Assembly: GCA_944990035.1 (NCBI GenBank)
Contig: CALYLX010000094.1
Span: forward strand, 124,001-188,000
Length of the DNA: 64,000 nucleotides
Direction: 5' to 3'
Source: Clitopilus passeckerianus
Lineage: Eukaryota > Basidiomycota > Agaricomycetes > Agaricales > Entolomataceae
Part shown: in pieces, positions 11,520-22,165 of the stretch
Numbering within the stretch: position 1 is the first letter of the stretch
How the letters are laid out: each line of letters begins with the position of its first letter
Notes under the pieces: model-generated
Told to the model about the DNA's origin: nothing
What the model saw: only the letters and a program-made list of their open reading frames with translations
Database searches by the model: none
Position numbers and translations under genes: made by a program

Positions 11520-12880
11520 TCACTCGCTCGCTTCGTTGCGTGGCTAGCAAACGATGTAAGCATTCTAACGTTCAGCTTGAGAACAAACAGAGTATCTCAC
11601 ATAATGGCCAAGTCCCCAAGCAGTTGTACCTGCCTGGCCATCGTTCGTGAAGAGAGGTGGTGGCGCAATCTGTAATTCTCCACGTTTCTGGGTTTTGAAA
11701 GGATGAGTGGGATCAATGCGTCCCAGAAATTGGCGCTTTACCTCTATCGCGACCCAGCCACCATCGCCATTACTGACGAATAAAGGTACTTCCTCGACCT
11801 TTGCTTCTTCGCGTTTCTGGGATCGAGTACATGAACAAGGCGTGACTTTACAATATCTCATTTAGAACGTACTGAGCCAGGAATATCGGCCCAACCGTCA
11901 TGGCCGGAAGGTCCCCACAAAGGCTTTGCTATGGCGGCGCTCGTTTCGTCGCGTGGCTAACAATCATTTGTGAGTATACTCAAGCCTAGCCCGGAAAAAA
12001 AATGGGCAACATACATAATGGCCAAGTTCCCAACCACCATCACCTTCAGCGGTGAAGACGGGTATCTGCAAAACCTTGGCTTCTTCGCGTTTCTAAGATT
12101 GAGAGGTGAGTGGGGCTTTACTGCATGGACTAATACAGGGAACGTACCATATTGCTAGAGGATGATGGAGCAGCTTCCCGCTTGTGCCATGCTTCAGGGC
12201 CAATCCACAAAGGTATTTCTTCAACTTTTGCTTCTTCACGTCTCTATGGTTGAGAATATGAGGAGGGTGAGACTACACGCGCGATATTCAATCGGGAACG
12301 TACAGAACCGGGTATATCGCCCCAACCGTCATGACCAAGAGGTCCCCATAGGGGTTTTAAAGCAGCATCTGCTGTGCCACGTCTCTGATTGTGAAGGTAT
12401 GAGTGGGTTCAAATATGCTATCGGAATTGAAGCATGTACCTCTATTCCGACCCAGCCGCCGTTACCATTACTGACGAACAGTGGTATTTCCTCGACTTTT
12501 GCTTCTTCGCGTTTCTAGGATTGGACGCCTGAGCAGAGTCGATATGCGGGATGCAATAGAAAATTACCTCGGCTACTGCCCGATCGCCCCACCAAGCCCA
12601 ACCATCACTTTCAGGACCTACTAAGAATACAGGTATTTCCTCGACTTTGGCTTTCTCGCGTTTCTAGCATTCGAGTATAAGTTGAGCTCGCCCAAATGAG
12701 TGGCATGGTGAGATGTACCTCAGCGTTCGCAGCCCCTTGTCTGCTCCATACAAACTTTGGAAAGAGAGTCGGAGGAGATTTTTGCCTCGCCTCAATCTGC
12801 CCGCTAGGAGCGGCGACTGGCGCAGCATAGGCGTGGACAAAGTAAGCGGCGAAGAGGGCAGCAGAGATTGCGATCTTCAT
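11520..12880 (-). CDS. kepB: secreted Kex2-processed repeat peptide precursor, 10 exons
   Basis: Ten exons with phase-0 introns give 285 residues. Limits from the start are 12719-12880, 12568-12663, 12440-12514, 12304-12384, 12148-12243, 12015-12092, 11873-11956, 11742-11816, 11601-11687 and 11520-11543. Exon 1 has a signal peptide (MKIAISAALFAAYFVHA) and a first core, LFPKFVWS. Later exons start with KR or RR and carry cores such as PLFVSNGDGGWVAIE, PVFLVGPESDGWAWW and PLWGPLGHDGWGDIPGS. Exons 7 and 10 begin with Pro-Arg instead of Lys-Arg and may have lost the Kex2 site. Exon 10 is a truncated module ending after seven residues. The gene shares signal peptide, exon design and promoter boxes with kepA and kepC. 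Confidence 0.84.
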
Positions 12881-12941
12881 CTTGCGAAGAAAGTAGAAGC
12901 AGCAGAGATTTGCTGAAGAAAGGTGTCTGCGGAAAGCCAGC

Positions 12942-13092
12942 CTTTATATCTAGAGCCCAATAGCCTGTTCAAGTTCTGCGGAACACTCAGTCACAAGTTT
13001 GTTTACGAATTTGCGACGGGACATCCATCGGATTTGATTGAGGGAGGGCGCAGGAATCCTCCATGAACGTCACCACCTGAGGCTAGCTGTCA
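12942..13092 (-). promoter_or_regulatory. kepB promoter: TATA box and shared upstream box
   Basis: A minus-strand TATAAAG at 12942-12948 lies 62-68 bp upstream of the ATG. The 18-bp box TGACAGCTAGCCTCAGGT (gene orientation) lies at 13075-13092, identical to that of kepA and kepC. Confidence 0.65.
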
Positions 13093-14689
13093 AGAGTTGG
13101 AAAGAGCCACGTGCGTGGTAGAGTATGGGCCAATAACGCGGAGACCTGAGAACAGCTGCGTTTGTGCCAATGGACAGGCGGCCGTATCGGAGTGTCGCCA
13201 GCAATTTCTGATAGCTTGCAACGGGCTCAGCCATGTCTGTAAGACAGGTAAGCTTCGCACTAAAACCTCTTGCTGATTGAAGGAACATTCTACCGATTGC
13301 CTGCTGGAGCTTGGAAGTGTATTGTATTAGAGATTTCCATTTACACCTCTATTAGTATTTGACATGACTTTGACAGCGAGGGCGTTCAAGTTGAAGCGGA
13401 TTTGGCTGTCCGACAGCGGCAAGATATTAAGGGCAACTGCCAAGCTTTCTGAATTACCGACCGCCAGTGACGTCAGTGTTCTTTCCGAGTTCTAATTATA
13501 GAACGAGATTTTTTTGGATGGTTTATCTGGATATTGTGGTCTCTGGAGTTTGTTTAACGGCTTGAGAAATCCATCCCTCGAACTTGTTGACAGACCTGGA
13601 CACATTATTGCGGTAAGATTCGCTATGTGAAGGTTTGGGTGAACGACTTTTCGGGTATATTCGGAGACGCGGACCGCGACACACACACCGCGGTGGCTAT
13701 GCACAATGTCAAATCGTGCCGTCGTCCGGCAAATTTCCTCTGTTCTATGAACTAGAAGTTCGGTCAAATCTTGACTCTTGACTCAGTGGTACTCGGATCT
13801 GGAAAAAGCCACCAGGACCATGCCGTATCCTATGTGGGTCTCATCGCGCCAGCCATGTCTCGGATTTTTAGTGAACATCTGTCAAACAGCCAGTGAACTT
13901 TGGGGACCAGTGTTCGACCAGTTCATGCGATAGGGACCGTGTTGGTCCCCCGTTCCTCGGATCTCCTCGACCCCCATATTGTGGCTTTGCTAGATGTGAC
14001 CACATGCACAATCCAACTGGATGCATAGGTAAACTGTGACCAGTTTAAATTTATAATTATAATATATTGCAGTATTACACTTTCTCCCAACTTTTAAAAA
14101 CTGTAACATTGACATAACAAGGGTGCATTGACCGGTCCGCCGTTTCGTGAGCCAAGATAGGCGAAGAGAAACAACGACACGGTATGAAAGGAGACCCTGG
14201 GTTGCCGACATGCTGATTCAGAGTCTTCGGTTTCAATAGCTGGCTGGAATTGACTGGGGTATTGTGGTGATGAATGAGAAAGACTGGGGAATACTTTGTC
14301 AAGCAGAATGAAAGACGAACTCTCAACATTTTCAAGGTTTCGCACCAATAGATGCCATTATAAGGTTTCAGGCCGGCGCATAGGAAGAACGAGGCACCGT
14401 TCGCGTCTATAAACGACACCTGCTCTCCAACCGTGACGTGGGGAAAATTCTTACTTTGGTAATGAATAATTATGGTCGCGCTTGAGTTGACTGGACCGTT
14501 TTAAATTTGACGCTTGATATCGTGTGGACTTAGGCACGGAAAATGTGGAAAGAAGTAGAATAATAAATTAGATATCCGGTAATCAACAACCACATTCAAA
14601 TTCGTGTGCATATAGAACGGTCGCTGCTGCTTTCGGATCCATCAATCCAAATCCAAACACGCGACGACGGCTAAGTGCCGCCATGAACT
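13093..14689. other. Intergenic spacer between kepB and kepC
   Basis: The first part is upstream sequence of kepB and matches the corresponding flanks of kepA and kepC. I see no gene. Minus-strand ORFs at 14075-14419 and 13492-13767 have no recognisable domain. Confidence 0.5.
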
Positions 14690-16315
14690 TTACTCTGACG
14701 ATGGCCATATGCCCTCAAACAAAGGTATCTCCTCGACCTTGACTTCCTCGCGTTTCTAGGAATGTGCGGATGAGCACTCGACTACAAAAAAGGGAACGAG
14801 GCGCATACCTCTCCGGGCCCTCTGGGGTCCCAGTCGGAAGGAGTTTCGAATAGAGGTATTTCCTCAACTTTCGCGTTCTCGCGTTTCTGGAAACGTGTGA
14901 ATGAGCATTTGACTATGCAAAGACGTCAAGGGGCGTACCTCTATCCCGAGCCACGCGCCATCTCCATAGAATAAAGGTACCTCCTCTACTTTGGCTTCCT
15001 CGCGTTTCTAAAGCCCTAATATGAGCAGAGTCGAGGTGCAAAATACAATGGGAAGGTCACTTCAGGTACTTCCCGAGCATCCCAGCAAACAACACAGTTA
15101 ATACCTAGCCCGAATGCGGGTAGTTGCTCCGCGTTGGCTTTCTCGCGTTTCTAGCCGGAACTATTAGCGTGACTCGAGGAACTCAATGGGCAACATACGT
15201 TATTCGTCACACTCCAACTACCATCATCGGCACTAGCTTGGAAGAAAGGTATTGCCTCTGCTATAGCCTCGACGTCGGACGATTCAATGGACTTCTTCAT
15301 GTGCGGCCAACCATCGAAGTCTAAGTTGAAGCCGATCTCCCGTCGCTGTTGAACGTTGAGCGACTTGAAATACGCCAGACGAAAAAAAAAAAAAGACGAG
15401 ACGCGTACCTCTATTCCGACCCAGCCCCCATCACCATTACCGACAAACAAGGGTATCTCCTCGACCTTTGCTTCCTCGCGTTTCTATGAAAATGTACGAA
15501 TGAACACTCGACTATGCAAAGAAAGAAATGACGCGCGTACGTTTACTCCAATCCATGCACCATCTCCATTGAATAAAGGTACCTCCTCGACTTTGGCTTC
15601 GCTACGTTTCTAGGAATATAGCGATGGGCATGCGACTATGCGACAGACAATGGGGAAATTACCTCCCAAGCCCAGCCGTCAGTTTCGGGGCCCACTAAGA
15701 ATATAGGAATTTCCTCGACTTTGGCTTCCTTACGTTTCTAAGCATGGATGGGTGAGCTGAACTACATATGTGAAAGACAAGGGACCCATGGGATGTACCT
15801 TCAAGTCGAACCAACCGCCATCGGGATCAGATACGAATAAAGGTGCTACCTGGGGATTCTCGCGTTTCTGAAAATCGCAAGAATGAGCAAGGGATTGTGG
15901 AAACTACAACGGGGAAATCACCTTAGGTATCGCGCGGCGCTCCCAATTGGTAGCACCTGGAGGAATCTGCCACAAGTTTGGGGCAAGCTCAACACCCCTC
16001 GCCTTGATCTATTCATCTAGATCAGAATAACATACGCGCGGATGAGACTTCTCTGATCGTACCCCAGCGTCTGCACTTCCTTCCCTGCTCCAAATGAACT
16101 TCGGGAAGAGGCTCGTTTCTTCAGCACGTTTCTAGGCGAAACCGTGTCAACAACATCTGTGACTAAGTGGACTCTGACCATACCTGGGCATTCTCACTCC
16201 CACTCCACACAAACTTTGGGAAGAGGCTCGTGTCTTGAGCGGGAGCTGCAACTGGCGCAGAATGGACGTAGACAAAGTACGTAGCGAAGAGAGTAGCGGA
16301 AAGTGCGACCTTCAT
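14690..16315 (-). CDS. kepC: secreted Kex2-processed repeat peptide precursor, 12 exons
   Basis: Twelve exons with phase-0 introns give 338 residues. Limits from the start are 16184-16315, 16063-16131, 15922-16008, 15799-15867, 15663-15737, 15541-15609, 15409-15483, 15199-15345, 15070-15150, 14939-15007, 14809-14886 and 14690-14755. Exon 1 encodes a signal peptide (MKVALSATLFATYFVYVHS) and a core SLFPKFVWS, repeated as SLFPKFIWS in exon 2. Later modules open with Lys-Arg, a spacer such as EEAKVEE, and cores like PLFVGNGDGGWVGIE, PLFYGDGAWLGIE and PIFLVGPETDGWAWE. The final exon ends PLFEGIWPSSE and stops. Exon 9 has two possible donor sites 9 nt apart, and I chose the upstream one. An A-run of about 13 bases near 15381-15394 lies in an intron and does not affect the frame. 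Confidence 0.84.
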
Positions 16316-16375
16316 GTTGTGAAGAGTGTAAAGCAGTAGAGACTTGCTGAAGAGGAGTGATTTTAAATGGCCAGT

Positions 16376-16496
16376 TTTTATAGCGAGGCACGGTCGTCAT
16401 AATAACCCCTTTCTCCAGCAAACTTGAGCTCGGGCGTGCTGTGCCTCGGATTTCATGGAATCCTTCAGGTAAGTCAGCACCTGAGGCTAGCTGTCA
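16376..16496 (-). promoter_or_regulatory. kepC promoter: TATA box and shared upstream box
   Basis: A minus-strand TATAAAA at 16376-16382 lies 61-67 bp upstream of the ATG. The 18-bp box TGACAGCTAGCCTCAGGT (gene orientation) lies at 16479-16496, identical to that of kepA and kepB. Confidence 0.65.
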
Positions 16497-18750
16497 GAAT
16501 CGGAGAGAACCATGTGTAGTGTATCGATGACGCACAAATTTGAGTACGACTGTGTTGTTTTCCAGTAGACAAACGGCCGTATCGGAGTACCGCCAATAGT
16601 CGGAATACTCGAGAGTCTGATGGTTTGCAGGTGTTCGAGCTGCGACCGTAGTAGTTGTAGCGTTTGGCTGACATGTCTGCTGATTGAGATAAGATTTTAC
16701 AGACTGTCCGTGGGAGGTCGGGACGGTGGTTGTTTCAGAGATTTGCATACAAACGCGACGGCTGCCGACCTACGCTTTTGACAGGCCTGTCAATCACAAA
16801 TCGCTGGTTTTCATCTTGAACGAGCCGTGGCCCAACAGTCAAAATTTTCAGTAATGAGGGATGAAGATAGTAGTTAATGAGTCGGTAGTCGTAAAACAAG
16901 ATTCCGGCCATGAACATGTAACATACGATGACGACTTTCGAGCTCAATGAAATGCTAGAAGGCCAGTACCAGAATCGCGAATGAAAAAGCTAACCGACTC
17001 GGTGAGAGAATAGTTGGTGTGGCTATGCTACTGGTGCTGTCATCATTCGGCACCATCTGAATCATTAGGCCCGAACAAGGTCCGACTCTTCCGAATCTTG
17101 ATCAGCGCTTCAGCTTTGACTCGACTCCTCTGTTGGGACGCTTTGCTTATTGACACTCGGCGCTCGAAGATGAATTCAGACCCGCATATCAAAGTGGGGC
17201 TGAATTGCGTTAGACTGGAATCTGATCTGGCTGTTTGTGACCGTCTGGTGAACCTCAGCTGGTGAAATGGCTTTCACCTGTCAGCACGGTGATTTGACAC
17301 TTGTTCCTGACGGCATGCTGCCTCATAGATCACAAGATCCATGCATTGAATGCCATGATTGTAGCCTTTCCTGTATCGGTGCGTCTCAAAATGCAAAATG
17401 CAACTGCAGCCTAGACTCATACGAACTGCAATAAAGCTCGCATCTCTTTACATTTGGTGCACTGGCCCATGTAAAACAGACCTTACGCATAAGATTCCAA
17501 GGTGACTCCCAATCGATTTATGCCCCCCGGATCAGCAAAGTCAGTTAGGCTGCTGCTTGCCGATCAATCCAGTATCTCAGGGACGAGGTGAGCTATTCTT
17601 AGCTTTGCAACTGGAGGTCCCCACAACAGTCACTCAGGTATCTGCCCGCAATCGGTGCCTGACAGATACCAATTCGCGTCGGTTTCGCAGGCCAAAGGCT
17701 AGATACGCCAACTCGGTGACGTTGTGCTGGCCAAATTCGCTCTATGCCCCCGGTTTGCGCCTCATACTAGTCACATATACCCCATTTTCATATCTCCCAT
17801 CTACACATGGTCTAGTTCATAGACACTGCAAGTCGACTGCGAAAGCCCCTAGGTGCTCTCCCCCGTCGTGCTTGCACTTCGTCCGATTTAAAGTTTCTGG
17901 ACCATTGTGCCTGACCGTTTCGGGAACTCGGTAGAGTGTCAAGCCTGGGCGGACATATTTGCGCATTTAGGTGGAGAAAATGACATCGGTGAGTAAACGC
18001 TCACTGCCAAATACATTCAGGGTAAAGTCTGACAAGGCTCGGATGCTTTTCCCCCCCATGTGGTAGAATACACCTTGGACCTGTGAGTGATTATCTCGAC
18101 CAACGGGGCTGCAAGGGAACCCTTGTAAGCTCTGTTTGCTTCCGGAATCGGCAGATCCCCTCCCTTAGGTGCTTCCCCATGCAATTCTCCGTTCAAACCC
18201 ATCAATGCGATCAGGCTGGTTGCTTTGCCCTCTTGAACCATCAGCAAACGTACTCCTCGATAAGAGGAAAACATGGCTATGGACTCGTGTGCAGATTTAT
18301 GTCTGCAGAAGGGGCAAGCTACATTTAAAATTTGAACCAGATGTCGTACAGTCCTTGCGGAACGTTCTGGAGTGGCGTCGCTTCTCATGTCTCATTGTTT
18401 GTGCTCCGATTCATACACGAATGTCCAGAGCTTCGGATGGGGGGTCAAATTAGAGACCAACGATCGAGATACCGCGATGAACGAGAGGCTATATACAGAT
18501 CGCGATGTTTTTCAATAAAGACTCTGTTGATACTCTCGGTGGCTTCAGTCCCAGACCTCCTTCGCTCTGCAAGCGTTTGGGGGTACTCAAACCGCAGGTT
18601 ACCCAGTTTAAAGAGCTATTAGCTAAAACATCCTTAGTTTTTTGTATATTTGCGTACGAAGGTGGGTTACCAGAACAGGTCAGAACAAAAGCTGATACGT
18701 AGGCTATCGAATGATAACGACATCTGCCACTTCCTCAGAAAGTTCTGAAC
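16497..18750. other. Intergenic spacer between kepC and kepD
   Basis: I see no gene. The kepC-proximal part resembles the flanks of kepA and kepB, including a segment near 16990-17120 similar to 9340-9450 and 13670-13780. ORFs in this stretch lack domains. Confidence 0.45.
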
Positions 18751-19303
18751 TTATGCCTCGGCATCCGCTGCCCCCTTCCTACTCCAGACGAACTTCGGGA
18801 AAAGACTGGTATCCACGTCACGGGGGAGTTCAGCGCTCTTGTTAGCCTATCGACCTTGATCAGAACATCGTATGCATGGAGAGGAACTCTTATCATACAT
18901 CATCGTCGGCAGCGCCTTTCCTACTCCACACGAACTTTGGGAAGAGGCTCGTCTCCATGTGGCGAGGGAGTTCAGTCGTCTTGTCGACCTGTGAACCTGG
19001 ATTTAAACATTATATACGACGAAAGCGACTCTAATCATACTTCAGTCTCCGCACCACTTTTTCTGCTCCAGACAAACTTTGGGAAGAGACTTGTTTCTGC
19101 GTCACGAGGCAGTTCAGACCTCTAATTCAACTGGATCAGAACATTATATATGATGAAGGGACTCTGGTTTATACCTCAGACACGCTCTACAAGAACCCTG
19201 CGAAGACCCCATCCCCGACCTGCTCGCTGGGAGTTGCGACTGGCGCTGAATGAACGCAGACAAAGAGAGCAGTGAAGAGAGTAGCAGAGATTGAGACCTT
19301 CAT
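18751..19303 (-). pseudogene. kepD: four-exon paralog with a stop codon in module 1
   Basis: Exons 19175-19303, 19041-19121, 18899-18988 and 18751-18846 are all phase 0 and would encode 131 residues. Exon 1 starts with the family signal peptide (MKVSISATLFTALFVCVHS). Its core reads F-A-G-F-L-stop where the relatives read F-P-K-F-V-W, so the Trp codon TGG is TAG at 19187-19189. Exons 2-4 remain open, and each repeats TSLFPKFVWSRK or DTSLFPKFVWSRK preceded by ELPR. The promoter boxes are still present. I call it a pseudogene. Read-through, an unusual first donor or a sequencing error could each make it functional. No Lys-Arg precedes its modules, so processing, if any, differs from the other three genes. 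Confidence 0.7.
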
Positions 19304-19364
19304 TTCAGAAAGAAAGTAGTAGCAGTAAAGATTTGCTGAAGCAGTCTGTTTGAAGATGACCACC

Positions 19365-19511
19365 TTTTATACTTGAGTATGCAGGGACCAGGGCGCTTTA
19401 TCTTCGGAATGCCTGGACATGCGCAATACTCACGTTGGTGCTCCCATTGAATTAAAACGACGGGGAGCACATGAACCCTTCATGAACGTCAACACCTGAG
19501 GCTATCCGTCA
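19365..19511 (-). promoter_or_regulatory. kepD promoter: TATA box and diverged upstream box
   Basis: A minus-strand TATAAAA at 19365-19371 lies 62-68 bp upstream of the ATG. The box at 19494-19511 reads TGACGGATAGCCTCAGGT in gene orientation, two changes from the other three copies. Confidence 0.6.
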
Positions 19512-22165
19512 AAGTCGGGCCTTTAGCTGAATCAGCTACACCCTAGGTCGACTTGTGACAGAGCATAGGCAATGATAAGGCGTTGGATTGGTGAGTTCTG
19601 TATAAGCGGCGAGGTGGCTTTCTTGCGGATGGAAACGAGGATAACGATTGATCATGACGTTGAAGGCTCTTGTATTCATTCAGACGTTAGCAATTTCTTT
19701 TCAAATGGTAAGTTCTGGATATTGTATCCGGTACTCGTCGTAAAGGGAGGGATATGTCTTTTTATTTCTGTGTTTTCCTAGTAGGCACAAGAGATTGCCG
19801 GTGTTGAGCTCGTGAACGAGAGGATGACTTGCACCAGGATTTGACAACTGCTGGAAAGCCGATCAAGTTGCGCACAAAGACCCAGGCGAAAATGTGGCAA
19901 TCTGACTATGGCTGGGGAGGTGGAGCGACCTATCTGAGTTTGAAATGACCTGCTGGATATAGTAGGTCGACCTACTCTATATGGGAACTGGACCTACTTA
20001 TTTTGGACACCGCTGAGAGCACTCATTTGGCTGGGCCAGATTTGACGTTCTCTGGAGCAATTGTGCGTCAAATTTAAGCAGTGAAAGTGTGTATATAGCG
20101 TTATTGCATTGTACTTAGACGCGCGGAGCGCGTTTTAGAAAAAATTTGACCTGCTATCGGCCGAAACTTACGCAGAATAACACATTCATGGCCAGTTTTG
20201 CACCTAAAGCACGGATTTTTGGCCGTTTGCGAGAATCCACGCGCCAGTCGAGTTTGATATCGATGTTTTGTAACTATTCGCGGCTGATTACAGAGTTTTG
20301 AGTCCGAGATTGCACTAATTTCGGCCGAAATGAGCACTTTTGATGTAGGGGCAGCTCGAGGAAGAGATATCTCAGAATGATGAATTCATAGGCTAAAGCC
20401 TTGCAACTCAAAATACAGATATCTTCAGCAGTCCAAGTATTGGGAATGCTACCAGAATAGCATTAATTCTACTCTTTCTTGTATAATTCAGTAATTCCTT
20501 CCCAGCTTCTACCCAACATTGCGCACTTTACAAAGTAGCTGATGGTCTGGTATTTCTTCTCAATAGACCGAAGGCACTAAATAGTACACCAAAGGTATTT
20601 CCCAGCCCCAATCATTGTTCGCTCTCGCACTCTTTAATGAATCAGAATTTCCTCTGTATTTACCTGGCAATCCAGAACCTTTCTGACAAAGATTGGCCGT
20701 TTTGACCGCGTAACTATATCGTTCAGACACACTATACCTTGAAACTACCTGAAATTTAAAGCGATTGCTTCGAGTTGTTACACAGGAAGACTGTTCGTCA
20801 ACCCTCCATTCATCCGTGCCCTCGATTACATTGCTTGATTCGAGTGCTGGACCTTTGATCTTGACATGTCGGAGAGTATTTCCTTGGGATTTCATGCTCT
20901 CCGACGATTTCCCCACGCGCTTTCTCTTCCCCTCTTTCCTCCCCCTTAATTAATTAATTAATTTTTCTCTTCTCGTCTGGACCTCCCCCGCCATAGTTAG
21001 AGTGCCGAAAATGTGAACTAGTTCTACAGGCAGACAGATTGATGTAGCTCATGCCGTGATTCGGCAACGCCCAACTTGGGCAATCCAATCCGCAAGCTGC
21101 CAACGTAACCTCCACACGCCGAATGGCACTCGGTGCTTGAGTGCGGTATTTTTAGCTTTGCAAATGGGCTCAGAGTTGTCTCTCAGGCCCCAATTGTGAA
21201 GACTAAAGTACGGTTCTGCATTTCGAACACTTCATATTGCAACAAGTCATCAACTCGGTGACGAACGCAAGACCCACAAGTATCCATAATTCTAATGCTA
21301 CGGCTGCGTTTTTTAAGAACTTCCTTACCTAGTAACGCGGCTCACGTATTCCGTCTTGTAGTTGGACATTGTAACCTCCTAGTATACTCCCTCTACGACG
21401 GCCCCGCCCTCATGCTCCAAGTGCCTGGCCATTACTGGAGGGTAAGTACTCCGTAATGCTGCTGTCATCGGTGAATAGTGACAGATTTATTCATTTTGTC
21501 CAGAGAACAACATGGGCGCGGCCACACCCACTGTCAAATAAAAGTGTACATTACATTCGTAAGTGATTATCTTGACGGATTCCGCGTTGCCCATTGATTT
21601 CTTCTCCTGAGATTTCTATTTGACCCCGGCCGATCGGGCAGAACCCGGGCGCGCGACAGAAAACATTCTCAGATAACGTGAAAATCCAATGAGTCGTGAA
21701 CCTTAATAGTTACCTAATTTTGAGTCAGGCCCCCTGGTCATCTATCCGTGTCCAATCCAAGTCATATGAGCGCCTTTTCCGCTGTCGGATTGAGAATGAC
21801 CATGGAGGATAAAGCTTAAAGGTGCGACACAGGTTATCAAAGATGCCCACACGGAGATCATCTTATCGGGTGTCCGAATGGGGAAGAACTTCGGTATCCC
21901 AATCCGTCCACAGTTCACTGACGTCCGACTCGCCTTGGTTACGGCCGGGACAGCTCGCAGGACGGGAGTGTACCTGGTGTTATCATACCTCTCCACTACC
22001 AGAACATGTCAAAGGCTACTAGACAGATCCAGGCTTGGAATCTTGATGGGACGTGACGACTAAATGTCCGAACTATGTGCCAGGCTGAGGCTATTAATGT
22101 GAGCGAAAGCTTCCCCTGACGTTCTCAACCAGCACCCCTGTCTGTGACTTTCTTTTGCTTTCGAA
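19512..22165. other. Intergenic, no gene recognised
   Basis: I find no supported gene. Visible items are a small perfect hairpin near 20120 (stem ACGCGC, loop GGA) and a short TTAA-rich run near 20946-20962. The end of the stretch is the promoter of the UstYa-type gene. I did not see the kep 18-bp box there. Confidence 0.45.

Noticed and set aside
15381..15394. Homopolymer A-run as a possible frameshift in kepC
   Set aside because: It falls in an intron and leaves the coding frame unchanged.
6483..16131. Regularly spaced repeats on the plus strand (CTCGCGTTTCTA and similar) that look like a CRISPR or tandem satellite array
   Set aside because: The repeats are the exon starts encoding Lys-Arg and the acceptor site of a minus-strand gene. 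Spacing is irregular, the blocks between them are coding in phase, and CRISPR arrays are not expected in a eukaryotic nucleus.
20101..20337. Minus-strand ORF and nearby hairpin as a transposon remnant
   Set aside because: No transposase motif, terminal repeat or second copy is visible in the window, so I cannot support a mobile element.
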